Shown in pieces: positions 1-7,968 of a stretch of DNA of 29,166 bases (position 1 is the stretch's first letter; each line of letters begins with the position of its first letter). The position numbers and the translations under genes are program-made. This DNA comes from UBA6065 sp036565605 (lineage in GTDB: Bacteria; Patescibacteriota; Minisyncoccia; Phycocordibacterales; UBA6065), in NCBI GenBank assembly GCA_036565605.1, contig DATCXV010000013.1, forward strand, positions 1-29,166, read 5' to 3'. The notes beneath the pieces were generated by a model. It was given only the letters and a program-made list of their open reading frames with translations. It was not told where the DNA came from and ran no database searches.

Positions 1-876
1 AGCCACGATCACGACCAAAGCCATGATCGAGGCACGCACCGTCGTCGCGGAAGCACCAGTCATCAGAGCAAAAAGCACAATTGATACGGCGCCAAACAAC
101 TGGCCGATCATTCGTGGCAAAAACGCAAAAGCTTTCATAAGACTTTCTGCTACCACCGTCACATTCGAGCCAGACAAAACCAGAATGTGAACTAATCCTG
201 CATTGCGGAACTCGTCTGAAATATCTTGCGGCAGCGAAGACCGGTCTCCCAGAAGCACTCCACCAAGCAAAGATGATTCAGGTTCGGGAAACAGGTCCTG
301 CATTTTTCGGATAAATGCCGAACGAATGCTGTACAGAACGGAAACGAGCACATTTCCGTTGTCGTGCGAAACAAGCTCGGCCTTCGGACGATACATAATG
401 TAGCGAATATCATCTTTGGCCAGATACGAGATATAGTCAAACTCTATACCACCATCGGTTTCAAAATTCTCAGGGAATTCCAACTTCCCTTCCAACCGCA
501 AACGGTCTCCGTACGAAAACGTCGGATACTTTGCTCTTGTCACCAAGATACGATCAGGCGATTTATCTGGAGCAAAACAGAATTTCTGAACCAGATCTTT
601 TCGCTGCGGCTCGTCGCAGACGACTCCTTCAATCACACCCGGCAAAGTATCCAATGGATGTACACCACTGTACGAAAGTTCTGTGCGTCCAGCGCCAAGC
701 ACGCACAAAACGACACACCCAATAACCAGACTTGGCATTTTGACACGAGCGAACCATAACGCACATGTGATAACCAACACCAAACAGACGAGTATAAAAC
801 TTTCACGCCACAGCGACACAATGAATACACCTGTGAAAAATGACAGCACTAGAGAATAAAAAGCTCTGCCGGACAT
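1..876 (-). CDS. comEC: ComEC/Rec2 DNA-uptake channel, N-terminal part (3' end beyond window)
   Basis: This is the first 292 codons of a ComEC-family protein, the inner-membrane channel that passes single-stranded DNA into the cell in natural competence. The frame is open to the window edge. Residues 1-60 give hydrophobic segments. Next comes the DUF4131-type soluble domain, with YGDRLRLEGKLEFPENF and FDYISYL followed by a block resembling the family's 'IRYIMYRP'. Then come ESSLLGGVLLGDR, HILVLSGSNVTVVAE and TGASATTVRASIMA, which are hallmark motifs of the competence domain. The best start, ATG at 874-876, lies in the loop of a terminator-like hairpin that follows rnhA, and no Shine-Dalgarno site precedes it. 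Whether the C-terminal metallo-beta-lactamase domain exists cannot be seen. The family call is firm; the start is less certain. Confidence 0.93.
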   Translation of the reverse strand, partial: MSGRAFYSLVLSFFTGVFIVSLWRESFILVCLVLVITCALWFARVKMPSLVIGCVVLCVLGAGRTELSYSGVHPLDTLPGVIEGVVCDEPQRKDLVQKFCFAPDKSPDRILVTRAKYPTFSYGDRLRLEGKLEFPENFETDGGIEFDYISYLAKDDIRYIMYRPKAELVSHDNGNVLVSVLYSIRSAFIRKMQDLFPEPESSLLGGVLLGDRSSLPQDISDEFRNAGLVHILVLSGSNVTVVAESLMKAFAFLPRMIGQLFGAVSIVLFALMTGASATTVRASIMALVVIVA

Positions 877-885
877 GAGCAGAGC
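858..885 (-). terminator. Intrinsic terminator after rnhA, overlapping the comEC start
   Basis: On the minus strand a perfect 7-bp stem GCTCTGC/GCAGAGC (loop 870-878) is followed by five T residues, then ATT. It sits 37 bases after the rnhA stop. The loop contains the comEC ATG, so the same structure could stop rnhA transcripts and limit comEC expression. Confidence 0.7.
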
Positions 886-921
886 CTAGCAAACCGGAGA
901 TAAAGAAAAGATAAAGAAATT

Positions 922-1617
922 CTAAAATCCCCACTCCTTCCTGATTGTGTCCTCGTCTTCCTTGGAAAGCGCTTTTTTGAAGCGTGCGCCTTTTACGCCT
1001 TTGACCCGAGCTTCGCACTCTTTCCATGTCTTATGGATCTCGAGTGTCCCATCGACAACCGAAAGATACGAGTAACCAGGCGCAGACGATTTTGATTTCT
1101 TTTTCGCAATCGCGCCCACCGCCGGTTCTGCATCCAAGTCGACCGGATATTTGTCGCGCGGACCATGATAGAGATCGACCGAAACCTTATCTGCCATGCC
1201 GGTCGCAATTTCATCACAGCGTTCATTGCCTGGATGACCAGCATGACCTTCAACATACTTCCACTCTACAGAAAGTCCTTTAGATGCAAATGATAATGCT
1301 TCCCACAAATCGCGATTACCTACATCCTTTTTATCGGCCGTCTTCCAACCGTTGCGTTCCCAACCTTTTACCCATTTCGTGATGCCCTGAATCACGTATT
1401 TCGAGTCCGTCTGCAAGACGATGTCGCCATTCATATCGTTTTCATCGACATACACCAACGCATTGATCGCTGCGGACAATTCCATACGGTTATTAGTGGT
1501 GTGATCTTCGCGACCCCCCAATTCTTTCACCTCTTTTTCGGTACGAATAATTGCTCCCCAACCGCCAGGGCCAGGATTACCGCGAGACGAGCCGTCCGTA
1601 TAGATTTCTATCGTCAT
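922..1617 (-). CDS. rnhA: Ribonuclease HI with C-terminal viroplasmin-like (hybrid-binding) domain
   Basis: This cytoplasmic endonuclease cleaves the RNA strand of RNA/DNA hybrids such as Okazaki primers and R-loops. Residues 1-145 are a complete RNase HI domain. The catalytic acids are visible: Asp in YTDGSSRGNPGPGG, Glu in NNRMELSAA, Asp in LQTDSKYV, and the His/Asp pair in GHAGHPGNERCDEIA. A Lys-rich linker (AKKKSKSS) leads to a 50-residue tail with W-K-E-C, VKGVKGARFKKA and KEDED. This matches the caulimovirus viroplasmin/RNase H1 hybrid-binding domain, which is usually N-terminal, so the order here is reversed. At 231 aa it is longer than the roughly 155 aa of E. coli RnhA. It lies 24 bases downstream of recJ but has its own -10 box. 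Confidence 0.93.
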   Translation of the reverse strand: MTIEIYTDGSSRGNPGPGGWGAIIRTEKEVKELGGREDHTTNNRMELSAAINALVYVDENDMNGDIVLQTDSKYVIQGITKWVKGWERNGWKTADKKDVGNRDLWEALSFASKGLSVEWKYVEGHAGHPGNERCDEIATGMADKVSVDLYHGPRDKYPVDLDAEPAVGAIAKKKSKSSAPGYSYLSVVDGTLEIHKTWKECEARVKGVKGARFKKALSKEDEDTIRKEWGF

Positions 1618-1624
1618 GCGGGCA

Positions 1625-1630
1625 AGTATA
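1625..1630 (-). promoter_or_regulatory. -10 box of rnhA, leaderless type
   Basis: TATACT on the minus strand ends 7 bases before the rnhA ATG, so transcription should start at or next to the A of ATG. The surrounding AGTATACTTGCC is shared with the tpiA upstream region. There is no room for a Shine-Dalgarno site. Confidence 0.55.
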
Positions 1631-1641
1631 CTACAAGTGCA

Positions 1642-3351
1642 TTAGGGGATCGCAACGACACGCAGACGCAATTCAGGATAGTTTTTGAAGGTAGATTTCT
1701 CCAAGTGAACAACAAAATCTGCTGTGCGCCCCGGTGAAACATGTTTGGGTAGATCTGTAGTAGGGGTAAAAAACATAATAGCGGAAAGTTTTCGAAAATT
1801 ATCGTCACGGACGATGATTTCTGTGTGATTCTTTTCCTTGCCGAACGATTTAACCGAATCAATGTACGCCTTGCGGACCAAAAAGAGCGGCTTGGGATTA
1901 CCTGTGCCGTACGGAGCAAGCCGTTCAACGTCCTTATACAGTTCCCAACCAACATCACCCAGTGATATTTCGGCATCGAGAAGCTCTTCTTGTACTGTGG
2001 ATGCTGGACCCGTCGAAAGCACATCACATGCAGCGCATAATTTCTCTTCTAAGCTGTGGATGGCATCAGGAAGAACAGCAAAACCACCGGATGCCGTGTG
2101 TCCACCATATTCGCTGAAGGATTCTTTGGCACCTTCCATAATTGCGACCACCGAGAGATCACCAGCATTTCGACAAGATCCCTTGATAACACCCTGGCCA
2201 TCGCGGCCCCACAGAAAGGCCGGCTTGCCATATTCGTCCGATAGTGTGTTTGCAACCAAACCAAGCAAGGACGGCCTCCACAGAGGATTACCGATGACGA
2301 TGACCGATTTTGATGTGATATCACGTTCCGAAAGCATCTTCTTTATTTCCTTCACTAGTCCAGCCACGGTTCCTTTTCGTTCGTTGTTCACGTGTTCCAA
2401 AGCGTCAGCGTATGCACCAGCCAAGGCTTCGTCATCGGTAGAGAGCAGGCGGAACGCATGCTCGGGCTCGCCCATGCGTGACGCGGCATTCAAGCGCGGC
2501 GTGATAGTAAAGCCAATATCATCTTCAGAAAGATGCTCGCGCGACACGCGTAGCTTAGTGAACAGACGCGACAATCCCGGTCGACGTGTTTTGCGTAAAA
2601 CTGCCAATCCATAGTGAGCTAAAGCTCGGTTTTCGCCGACCAACGGGACCATATCCGAAAGCGTGGCAATACCCACCATGTCCAGAAGCCATTTCTCCCA
2701 GCCCGTAGGCACGTTGAATTCCGCACCGTGTGCTTTTACAAAAGCCTGTGCGAACTTATACGCCACACCTGCGCCGCAGAGCATCTTTTCCGGATATGCG
2801 CAGTCCGATACTTTCGGATTCAAAATGGCGCATGCAGCCGGCAACTCTGCATGCGGCAGATGATGGTCCATGATGATAACGTCAATACCTAATGAATTAG
2901 CACGCGTCACTTCCGTGACATTCGAAATACCGCAATCGATGGTGATCAAGAGCCCGGCTCCCTTCTCGGCGAAGCTTTCCACAGCTTTCATACTTAGACC
3001 GAAGCCTTCATTGTGGCGATGCGGAATGTAATTTTCGAAATTATTAAAGCCAATTTTTCGAAACAGATCATGCACAACAACTCCAGCTGGCATACCGTCC
3101 GCGTCGTAATCCGAAAAGACGATTACCTTTTCACCCTTCTTCACAGCTCGATATACCCGTGCAACCGCCTTGTCCATGTCACGCATTAAATATGGATCGT
3201 GAACATGTAAACCATAGTCCGGCGACAGAAACGCCTGGGCCGCTGCTGGTGTCGCGATGCCGCGATTTAAAAGCAAGGTCGACAATGCGTCCGAATAGGC
3301 AGAAAACTCGGCAGGTTTTGGCAAAGGGACAGGCCGGAGCGCATATCTCAT
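1642..3351 (-). CDS. recJ: Single-stranded-DNA-specific 5'-3' exonuclease RecJ
   Basis: RecJ degrades single-stranded DNA 5' to 3' in recombination and mismatch or base-excision repair. Counting from the upstream ATG at 3360, the DHH-domain motifs are SDYDADG (83-89), ITIDCG (139-144) and MDHHLP (164-169), the last being the family-defining Asp-His-His. AILNPK and CGAGVAYKF follow. The DHHA1 region shows GLVANTLSDEYGKPAF and YGGHTASGGF, followed by an OB-fold-like tail that ends in LRLRVVAIP. The length, about 570 aa, is normal for RecJ. I prefer the ATG at 3351 because the ATG at 3360 overlaps the -10 box TACAAT, but both are in frame. The gene is divergent from the HIT gene. Confidence 0.95.
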   Translation of the reverse strand: MRYALRPVPLPKPAEFSAYSDALSTLLLNRGIATPAAAQAFLSPDYGLHVHDPYLMRDMDKAVARVYRAVKKGEKVIVFSDYDADGMPAGVVVHDLFRKIGFNNFENYIPHRHNEGFGLSMKAVESFAEKGAGLLITIDCGISNVTEVTRANSLGIDVIIMDHHLPHAELPAACAILNPKVSDCAYPEKMLCGAGVAYKFAQAFVKAHGAEFNVPTGWEKWLLDMVGIATLSDMVPLVGENRALAHYGLAVLRKTRRPGLSRLFTKLRVSREHLSEDDIGFTITPRLNAASRMGEPEHAFRLLSTDDEALAGAYADALEHVNNERKGTVAGLVKEIKKMLSERDITSKSVIVIGNPLWRPSLLGLVANTLSDEYGKPAFLWGRDGQGVIKGSCRNAGDLSVVAIMEGAKESFSEYGGHTASGGFAVLPDAIHSLEEKLCAACDVLSTGPASTVQEELLDAEISLGDVGWELYKDVERLAPYGTGNPKPLFLVRKAYIDSVKSFGKEKNHTEIIVRDDNFRKLSAIMFFTPTTDLPKHVSPGRTADFVVHLEKSTFKNYPELRLRVVAIP

Positions 3352-3358
3352 GGCTCGC

Positions 3359-3364
3359 ATTGTA
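3359..3364 (-). promoter_or_regulatory. Extended -10 box of recJ
   Basis: The minus strand reads TGATACAAT, an extended -10 (TGnTACAAT), ending 7 bases before the ATG at 3351. Its last bases overlap the alternative ATG at 3360, which argues that the downstream ATG is used on a leaderless mRNA. Confidence 0.5.
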
Positions 3365-3384
3365 TCACTTACGTGAAAGTGTGA

Positions 3385-3390
3385 TATGTT
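3385..3390 (+). promoter_or_regulatory. Extended -10 box of the HIT gene
   Basis: TGATATGTT is an extended -10 whose hexamer ends 6 bases before the ATG at 3397. It shares a 36-base divergent spacer with the recJ promoter; a CACTT/AAGTG inverted repeat lies between the two -10 boxes. Confidence 0.45.
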
Positions 3391-3396
3391 ATTTTC

Positions 3397-3759
3397 ATGG
3401 AAAAAGATTGCGTATTTTGCAAAATTATTCGCGGTGAATTGCCTTCACACAAAGTATATGAGGATAGCGATTTCATTGGTATTTTAACCATAGATCCACG
3501 ATCGCCGGGGCACACGCTGGTCATACCAAAAATGCATTATCGCTGGGTTTGGGACGTACCAAACGCAGGCGCTTATTTCGAGGCCGCACGAAAGGTTGCA
3601 TTAGCGCAGAGGAAAGCATTTGGCACTGATATGATCCTTTCAAAAGTCTATGGCGAGGAAGTCCCTCACGCTCACATTTGGGTCTATCCGCATGAAGAAA
3701 CGTCTGGAGATAAAAAAGACTTCGCTGGCAATGCCGAAAAGATCAGAATAGCAATGTAG
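3397..3759 (+). CDS. HIT-family nucleotide hydrolase/transferase with altered HIT motif
   Basis: Histidine-triad proteins hydrolyse or transfer nucleotides through a His nucleophile. The N-terminus CVFCKIIRGELPSHKVYED is typical of bacterial HIT/Hint proteins, with the paired Cys that can bind zinc. PRSPGHTLVIPKMHY is the usual substrate-loop region. The triad itself reads PHAHIWVYPH. The first and second His (the second is the usual nucleophile) are present, but the third position of H-x-H-x-H is Trp. The length of 120 aa is normal. The gene is monocistronic, with its own promoter and a bidirectional terminator 2 bases after the stop. Family membership is firm; substrate and activity are not predictable, given the Trp. 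Confidence 0.9.
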   Translation: MEKDCVFCKIIRGELPSHKVYEDSDFIGILTIDPRSPGHTLVIPKMHYRWVWDVPNAGAYFEAARKVALAQRKAFGTDMILSKVYGEEVPHAHIWVYPHEETSGDKKDFAGNAEKIRIAM

Positions 3760-3760
3760 A

Positions 3761-3799
3761 GAAATAAAAAATGTCTCTTTCAGAGACATTTTTTATTTC
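3761..3799. terminator. Bidirectional terminator between the HIT gene and pgk
   Basis: A nearly perfect inverted repeat has the core stem GTCTC/GAGAC with loop TTTCA, flanked by A-rich and T-rich arms (ATAAAAAAT/ATTTTTTAT). It therefore works as an intrinsic terminator for the plus-strand HIT gene and the minus-strand pgk gene. Its last base touches the pgk stop codon. Confidence 0.9.
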
Positions 3800-4926
3800 T
3801 AATTTTTCAACGCTTCAATGCCAGGAAGTGTCCCCTTCGCCAAAAACTCGATCATCGCACCGCCACCTGTCGAGACGAAGCTGAATTTATCTAGAAGCCC
3901 CAACTTCGACACAACCGCAATCGTGTCGCCGCCGCCGAGAACCGATGTTGCGCCCGACTCAATAATCGCTTTCGCCAGTGCTTCGCTACCCTCTGCGAAA
4001 CCATGCTCGTAATCTCCCAAGGGCCCGTTCCACAAGACGAATTTCGCCTGAGCAAGATCAAGGGAAAGTTTTGAAATAGTGCGCGGGCCAGCATCCAGGA
4101 TCTTTTCATCAAGACCCACTTCGTCCGGATTTTTTATCGCTTTTGCCAAAGGACCCGACGTTGCAACATCAGACGGAAGAAAGAGTTTCGGATCATTAGC
4201 GATGCGTTCTAGTCCCGCTTGAGATTTCGAGATAACCGACAAGCCCACTTCGAAACCTTTTTCTTTGAACAAATCGTTTGCCAGCGCCCCTCCCACGAAC
4301 ACTTCGTCCGCAAGTTTCAAAAAGCGTTCAACCAGAGGCATCTTGGTTTCGAATTTTGCACCGCCTAGGATAAAAATAAATGGTTTAGGCGCTGAAAAAC
4401 ATTTGGAAAGCTCGGTAATTTCAGTTGAAAGCAAGGGACCAGCAAATGAAGGCAGAAGCCGCGGTACAGAGACAATCGAAGCATGAGAACGATGTGACAC
4501 CGCGAAGGCATCATTTACATAGATATCTGCCAAACGGGCTAGTTTGTCTGCAAAGACCGAACTGTTTTCCTTTTCACCAGGATCTTTGCGTAAGTTCTCA
4601 AGCATGATGACATCACCATCCTGCATGCTTGAAATAACAGTCGAAGCGTCATCGAGCTTTGTTACAAATGCCTTAAGCGGTACATCCTTGGAAATATATG
4701 CAGCAACTCGTTCAAGCGAATCGGAAAAAGCGCTTTCCAGGTGGCTTATAACAATAGTTTTTGCGCCCTGATCACGTAACCAAGTAAGTGTCGGAATGGA
4801 ACGCTTGATACGAAAATCATCGCGTACTTCCCCGTTAATAATCGGAACATTCAAATCCAAACGGACCAAGATGCGTTTGCCGCGCACATTCTTTTCGTCC
4901 GTAATTTTTTTAAATGTTTGTTCCAC
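3799..4926 (-). CDS. pgk: Phosphoglycerate kinase
   Basis: This glycolytic enzyme makes ATP from 1,3-bisphosphoglycerate and ADP. Visible family motifs are GKRILVRLDLNVPI, a VNDAFAVSHRSHAS block, FILGGAKFETK, VGGALANDLF, LWNGPLGDYE, LGGGDT and STGGGAMIEFLA at the ATP/hinge region. I chose the GTG at 4924-4926, 7 bases after the tpiA stop; upstream in-frame codons lie inside tpiA. This gives 375 aa, slightly short for the family (about 390). In place of the usual SHLGRP loop this protein has SHLESAFSDSLE, so the substrate-binding Arg of that loop seems missing. The gene is probably co-transcribed with tpiA. Confidence 0.95.
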   Translation of the reverse strand: MEQTFKKITDEKNVRGKRILVRLDLNVPIINGEVRDDFRIKRSIPTLTWLRDQGAKTIVISHLESAFSDSLERVAAYISKDVPLKAFVTKLDDASTVISSMQDGDVIMLENLRKDPGEKENSSVFADKLARLADIYVNDAFAVSHRSHASIVSVPRLLPSFAGPLLSTEITELSKCFSAPKPFIFILGGAKFETKMPLVERFLKLADEVFVGGALANDLFKEKGFEVGLSVISKSQAGLERIANDPKLFLPSDVATSGPLAKAIKNPDEVGLDEKILDAGPRTISKLSLDLAQAKFVLWNGPLGDYEHGFAEGSEALAKAIIESGATSVLGGGDTIAVVSKLGLLDKFSFVSTGGGAMIEFLAKGTLPGIEALKN

Positions 4927-4933
4927 AGAATTT

Positions 4934-5695
4934 TTATACTGCCGCAGTAACAATTTTGCCGAAGGTTTCAGCGTCCAATGACGACCGGCCGACAAGCAGC
5001 CCGTCAACGCCACCATCACGCAAAATTGGACCGACATTGTCCGGATGGGTTGATCCACCGTATAAAACCGGCGTCTTCATGCCAATCTCCTTTCCAATGA
5101 ACTCTGCGATGGTTTTCTTGATAAAAATAGCCATTTCATGGATATCACGCGGCTGAATTTTCAATTTGAATGAGCCGCCGATTTGCCACACCGGCTCATA
5201 AGCAATGACAATCGAGCGAGCTGATTTCTTGTCGATTGATCCATAGACGGCAAAAAGTTGCTCTCGGATGAAGGAAAGGTACTGAGCCTGATCGTCGCGC
5301 TCTTTCTCTCCGACACACAATATGATTGAAAGACCAGCATCCGCCGCGCGGCGCACCTTTGTCGAGACAATCGCGTCCGTATCACCCGCCGCGCGGCGCT
5401 CGCTGTGACCAATGATCGAATACTTTGCTCCTGTTGAAGCTATTTCCAAAGCGGAAACAGCTCCCGTATGGGCTCCGCGTTCATCAACCGACACGTCCTG
5501 TGCCGAGACCGAAAGCGTTTTCTTTGCCGCCAAAGGTGCAATAAAAGGATACGGCGGGGCCACAATAATTTGAACTTTAGGGTGTGCCTTCGCGATTTTC
5601 GCGATACCAGAAAAAAGCGCCTTCGCTTCATCGAGCGAATCCGGATTCATCTTCCAATTAGCGGCCAATAGAAGCTTCTTTTTTGTTACTGCCAT
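4934..5695 (-). CDS. tpiA: Triosephosphate isomerase
   Basis: This enzyme interconverts dihydroxyacetone phosphate and glyceraldehyde 3-phosphate in glycolysis. Catalytic residues are in place: Asn13 and Lys15 in AANWKMN, His97 in IIGHSERR and Glu167 in AYEPVW. The phosphate-binding motifs YGGSTHPDN and DGLLVGRSSL follow, and the length of 253 aa is normal. Loop 6, usually WAIGTGxxAT, reads WQIGGSFKLKIQ here, an unusual lid sequence. tpiA leads a two-gene operon with pgk, and a -10 box lies 6 bases before its ATG. Confidence 0.96.
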   Translation of the reverse strand: MAVTKKKLLLAANWKMNPDSLDEAKALFSGIAKIAKAHPKVQIIVAPPYPFIAPLAAKKTLSVSAQDVSVDERGAHTGAVSALEIASTGAKYSIIGHSERRAAGDTDAIVSTKVRRAADAGLSIILCVGEKERDDQAQYLSFIREQLFAVYGSIDKKSARSIVIAYEPVWQIGGSFKLKIQPRDIHEMAIFIKKTIAEFIGKEIGMKTPVLYGGSTHPDNVGPILRDGGVDGLLVGRSSLDAETFGKIVTAAV

Positions 5696-5701
5696 GCGGC
5701 A

Positions 5702-5707
5702 AGTATA
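5702..5707 (-). promoter_or_regulatory. -10 box of tpiA-pgk, leaderless type
   Basis: TATACT ends 6 bases before the tpiA ATG, inside the 30-base gap after the PilX-like gene. The context AGTATACTTGCC is the same as upstream of rnhA. Confidence 0.55.
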
Positions 5708-5725
5708 CCAGATGAAAGATCGCTC

Positions 5726-7450
5726 TTACTCGGCTTCCTCCCAGCTTTTGATATCAAAGCCCTGCGAACCACCCGATGTCAGATTAAGCGTCGAAGCGTC
5801 AGCGTCATATTGAATCGAACCAGCACCATCAAGTTTCACATGATTTGCAGCCGCAACATTCACCGCGCCGCTACCCGTCACGTACAATCCACCATTTCCA
5901 GCATAGACCACTGTATCGTTTGCAGCACCAGAAATCGTCACTGCCGGATCAGCTGACGACGTTGAAACAAGCAGAATATGACTGCCCGAACCTCCCAAAA
6001 TCTGGGCACTGCCACCAAGGCTGATAGTGCCGTCGGCAATAACTACGTAACTTTTCGAAGGATCGTCAGGACGCAGAGTCGATGCTCCATCGATAAGAAT
6101 GTCGCCCGTAACCCATATCGTGCCTGAAACTCGCATGATACCGCTATCAGTAATAGTAAGATCGCCCGAGATCTTCTTTGGTCCCAGCGCCACGTTCATT
6201 ACACCCCCAACTGAATAATTACCATTATATGTATTTGCCGCCGCTTCAGATTTCCAAGTATTAATAGCCGCGCCGTTGATCGGATCTGGTTCAATAACCG
6301 GATCCCCGCGCGACGTATCGCACGATTTATTATTGAAGACTCCCATCTGACAATACAAGATTCCGGACGCGTTGATATAGCTTGCCGTGTATGCGTAACC
6401 CGAACCCACCTGCAATTGATTATATTGGTTCTCACCAGAAAGGCCGACCTGGGTCGATCCGATAGAGACCTTAAAATATGCATCAACGCCAGACGGTGAT
6501 GCAGCGCTCCAACTATTTCCATAGCGACCCACCTTCGCCATACCGCTTGCATACGAGCCTGTATTTCCTGCTGCCACATAATATTTTGATGAACTGGAAT
6601 TCGCATCGATAACGATCCAGTATGTCGTGCCTGCTGAAAGAATCGGATTAGCGGTCAAGGATATGGTCTGCCATGTATATGACATCGATACCAAAGACGA
6701 GGAGAGCGTACCGGAAGCAAGCACCGATGTCGACGGCGAGCCGTTCGAATCGGTAACGATACGTACCGTGGCATTCGATGGACTACCGACTTTCTTTACA
6801 TATATCTGGAGATTTGTAAGTGACAAAGTATCCGAAACGGTAAAGCTCTGAGCCAGATCCTGAGTGCCATTGGCATTACCAAAGTTAATACTTGTAATAG
6901 GAGTCGTGGGAGTACTGTTGTCTTGATCGAGATTCGAGGAAGACTTCCCCGCCGCCACAGCCATACCGGTCACCACACACGAACTACAGCCACGGATCGA
7001 TCCTGTCGTATAAAGATCACCAATCACGCGCGAACTTCCGTCCATATCGACGCCTCCTAATCCAGACTGCAGGGCATAGGGAAAGGAAACGCCTCCAGAC
7101 TGTGCCACCGACGCCACGACAGATCGCGCCGTCCCAGATTGGTCACCTGATGAAAACACTGTCTGCGATCCATCAAGCTCGGTTGTCACGGTCGTCGTTG
7201 CATGAGCTGTACCGACGGAAAGCACTTCGGTCGTGCCCAGCGCCTTTCCATTTTTGATACGGTACAAAGCATCTTCAAGCGACGACTCGGACGCAAGATA
7301 GCCTTGTTTGGATGTGTATTCGTTACGAACCGTCTTTGCCTCGCGTAAAACACTATCAGCGATCGCGCTGACAACCGCCGCCCCTCCAGCGAGAAAGAAT
7401 ATAAGAGCCGTTACCAGGGCATATCCACCTTGTCGTTGTTTCATACTCAT
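5726..7450 (-). CDS. PilX-like pilus-associated protein with inserted beta-sandwich domain and beta-helix
   Basis: Residues 1-35 (QRQGGYALVTALIFFLAGG) resemble PilX/PilX_N proteins, one hydrophobic helix after a GG/Y prepilin-like site but without the Glu at +5. Residues 130-170 and 420-560 are Gly/Asp-rich repeats such as GDLTITDSG and VTGDILIDG, which suggest a bactofilin-like right-handed beta-helix. Inserted at about 185-332 is a separate domain beginning SINFGNANGTQDLAQSFT, with SLTNLQIYVKK and TTYWIVID; it looks like a secreted jelly-roll 'choice-of-anchor' module. The protein is probably exposed on or near the pilus and may bind a surface. Its ATG overlaps the preceding stop (ATGA), so it is the last gene of the prepilin operon. 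An alternative ATG is at 7444. Confidence 0.75.
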   Translation of the reverse strand: MSMKQRQGGYALVTALIFFLAGGAAVVSAIADSVLREAKTVRNEYTSKQGYLASESSLEDALYRIKNGKALGTTEVLSVGTAHATTTVTTELDGSQTVFSSGDQSGTARSVVASVAQSGGVSFPYALQSGLGGVDMDGSSRVIGDLYTTGSIRGCSSCVVTGMAVAAGKSSSNLDQDNSTPTTPITSINFGNANGTQDLAQSFTVSDTLSLTNLQIYVKKVGSPSNATVRIVTDSNGSPSTSVLASGTLSSSLVSMSYTWQTISLTANPILSAGTTYWIVIDANSSSSKYYVAAGNTGSYASGMAKVGRYGNSWSAASPSGVDAYFKVSIGSTQVGLSGENQYNQLQVGSGYAYTASYINASGILYCQMGVFNNKSCDTSRGDPVIEPDPINGAAINTWKSEAAANTYNGNYSVGGVMNVALGPKKISGDLTITDSGIMRVSGTIWVTGDILIDGASTLRPDDPSKSYVVIADGTISLGGSAQILGGSGSHILLVSTSSADPAVTISGAANDTVVYAGNGGLYVTGSGAVNVAAANHVKLDGAGSIQYDADASTLNLTSGGSQGFDIKSWEEAE

Positions 7451-7968
7451 TCAGTATACGACCCACGCAGGACATACGTTCCATAGAAATTAAGAGCCGG
7501 AACGGTTGTTGATGCATCGGGAGCCAAAGTCATCTCGACCCGTACCGCCGTGGTCGTGCCCAGCGTGAATGCGCGAAACGTTAGATTTGAAACCGATATC
7601 GAATCCGGTGTGATCCCACCTGAGATTCCACCCGTTTCGTTGGTCATAACCCGCGTACCCGAAAGCGAGAATGTAGTCGAGGCCATATCATCTGAATCCC
7701 CTCTCATATTCAAAACCAACTTTCCCGACGATGCATTCAGCGTCGAATTCACCATATCAACCGATGTTGCACGACGTATATCTCGCGAAAAGCGACTAAA
7801 AGCCGAGATCGCGGCAGAATTGATATCAAGAAATGCGCGCGAACGGCGCGAAGCCAAAGCTACGGCGGTGGTCGTCTCGACAATCACCAACATCAAAAGC
7901 CCAACCAATGCCGCATACACGATCGTCTCGGCTAAAGTGAAACCTTTGCTATTACGTGATCTCATCAT
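7447..7968 (-). CDS. Prepilin-type pseudopilin (minor pilin, PilW/GspJ-like position)
   Basis: The N-terminus MMRSRNSKGFTLAETIVYAA has the type IV prepilin signal: a short basic leader, cleavage at Gly9/Phe10, Glu at +5 and a hydrophobic helix. A further in-frame start exists upstream, but I use the ATG at 7968 because it forms a 4-base ATGA overlap with the previous stop and puts the leader at the correct length. The body (about 145 aa) is rich in Thr/Ser beta-strand patterns and has no further recognisable motif. It was probably a substrate of a PilD-type peptidase, which is not in the window. Confidence 0.82.
   Translation of the reverse strand: MMRSRNSKGFTLAETIVYAALVGLLMLVIVETTTAVALASRRSRAFLDINSAAISAFSRFSRDIRRATSVDMVNSTLNASSGKLVLNMRGDSDDMASTTFSLSGTRVMTNETGGISGGITPDSISVSNLTFRAFTLGTTTAVRVEMTLAPDASTTVPALNFYGTYVLRGSYTE

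Noticed and set aside
1838..2614. 258-codon open frame on the plus strand
   Set aside because: It lies fully opposite recJ, whose motifs are clear; its product is Ser/Arg-rich with no motif, as expected for a shadow.
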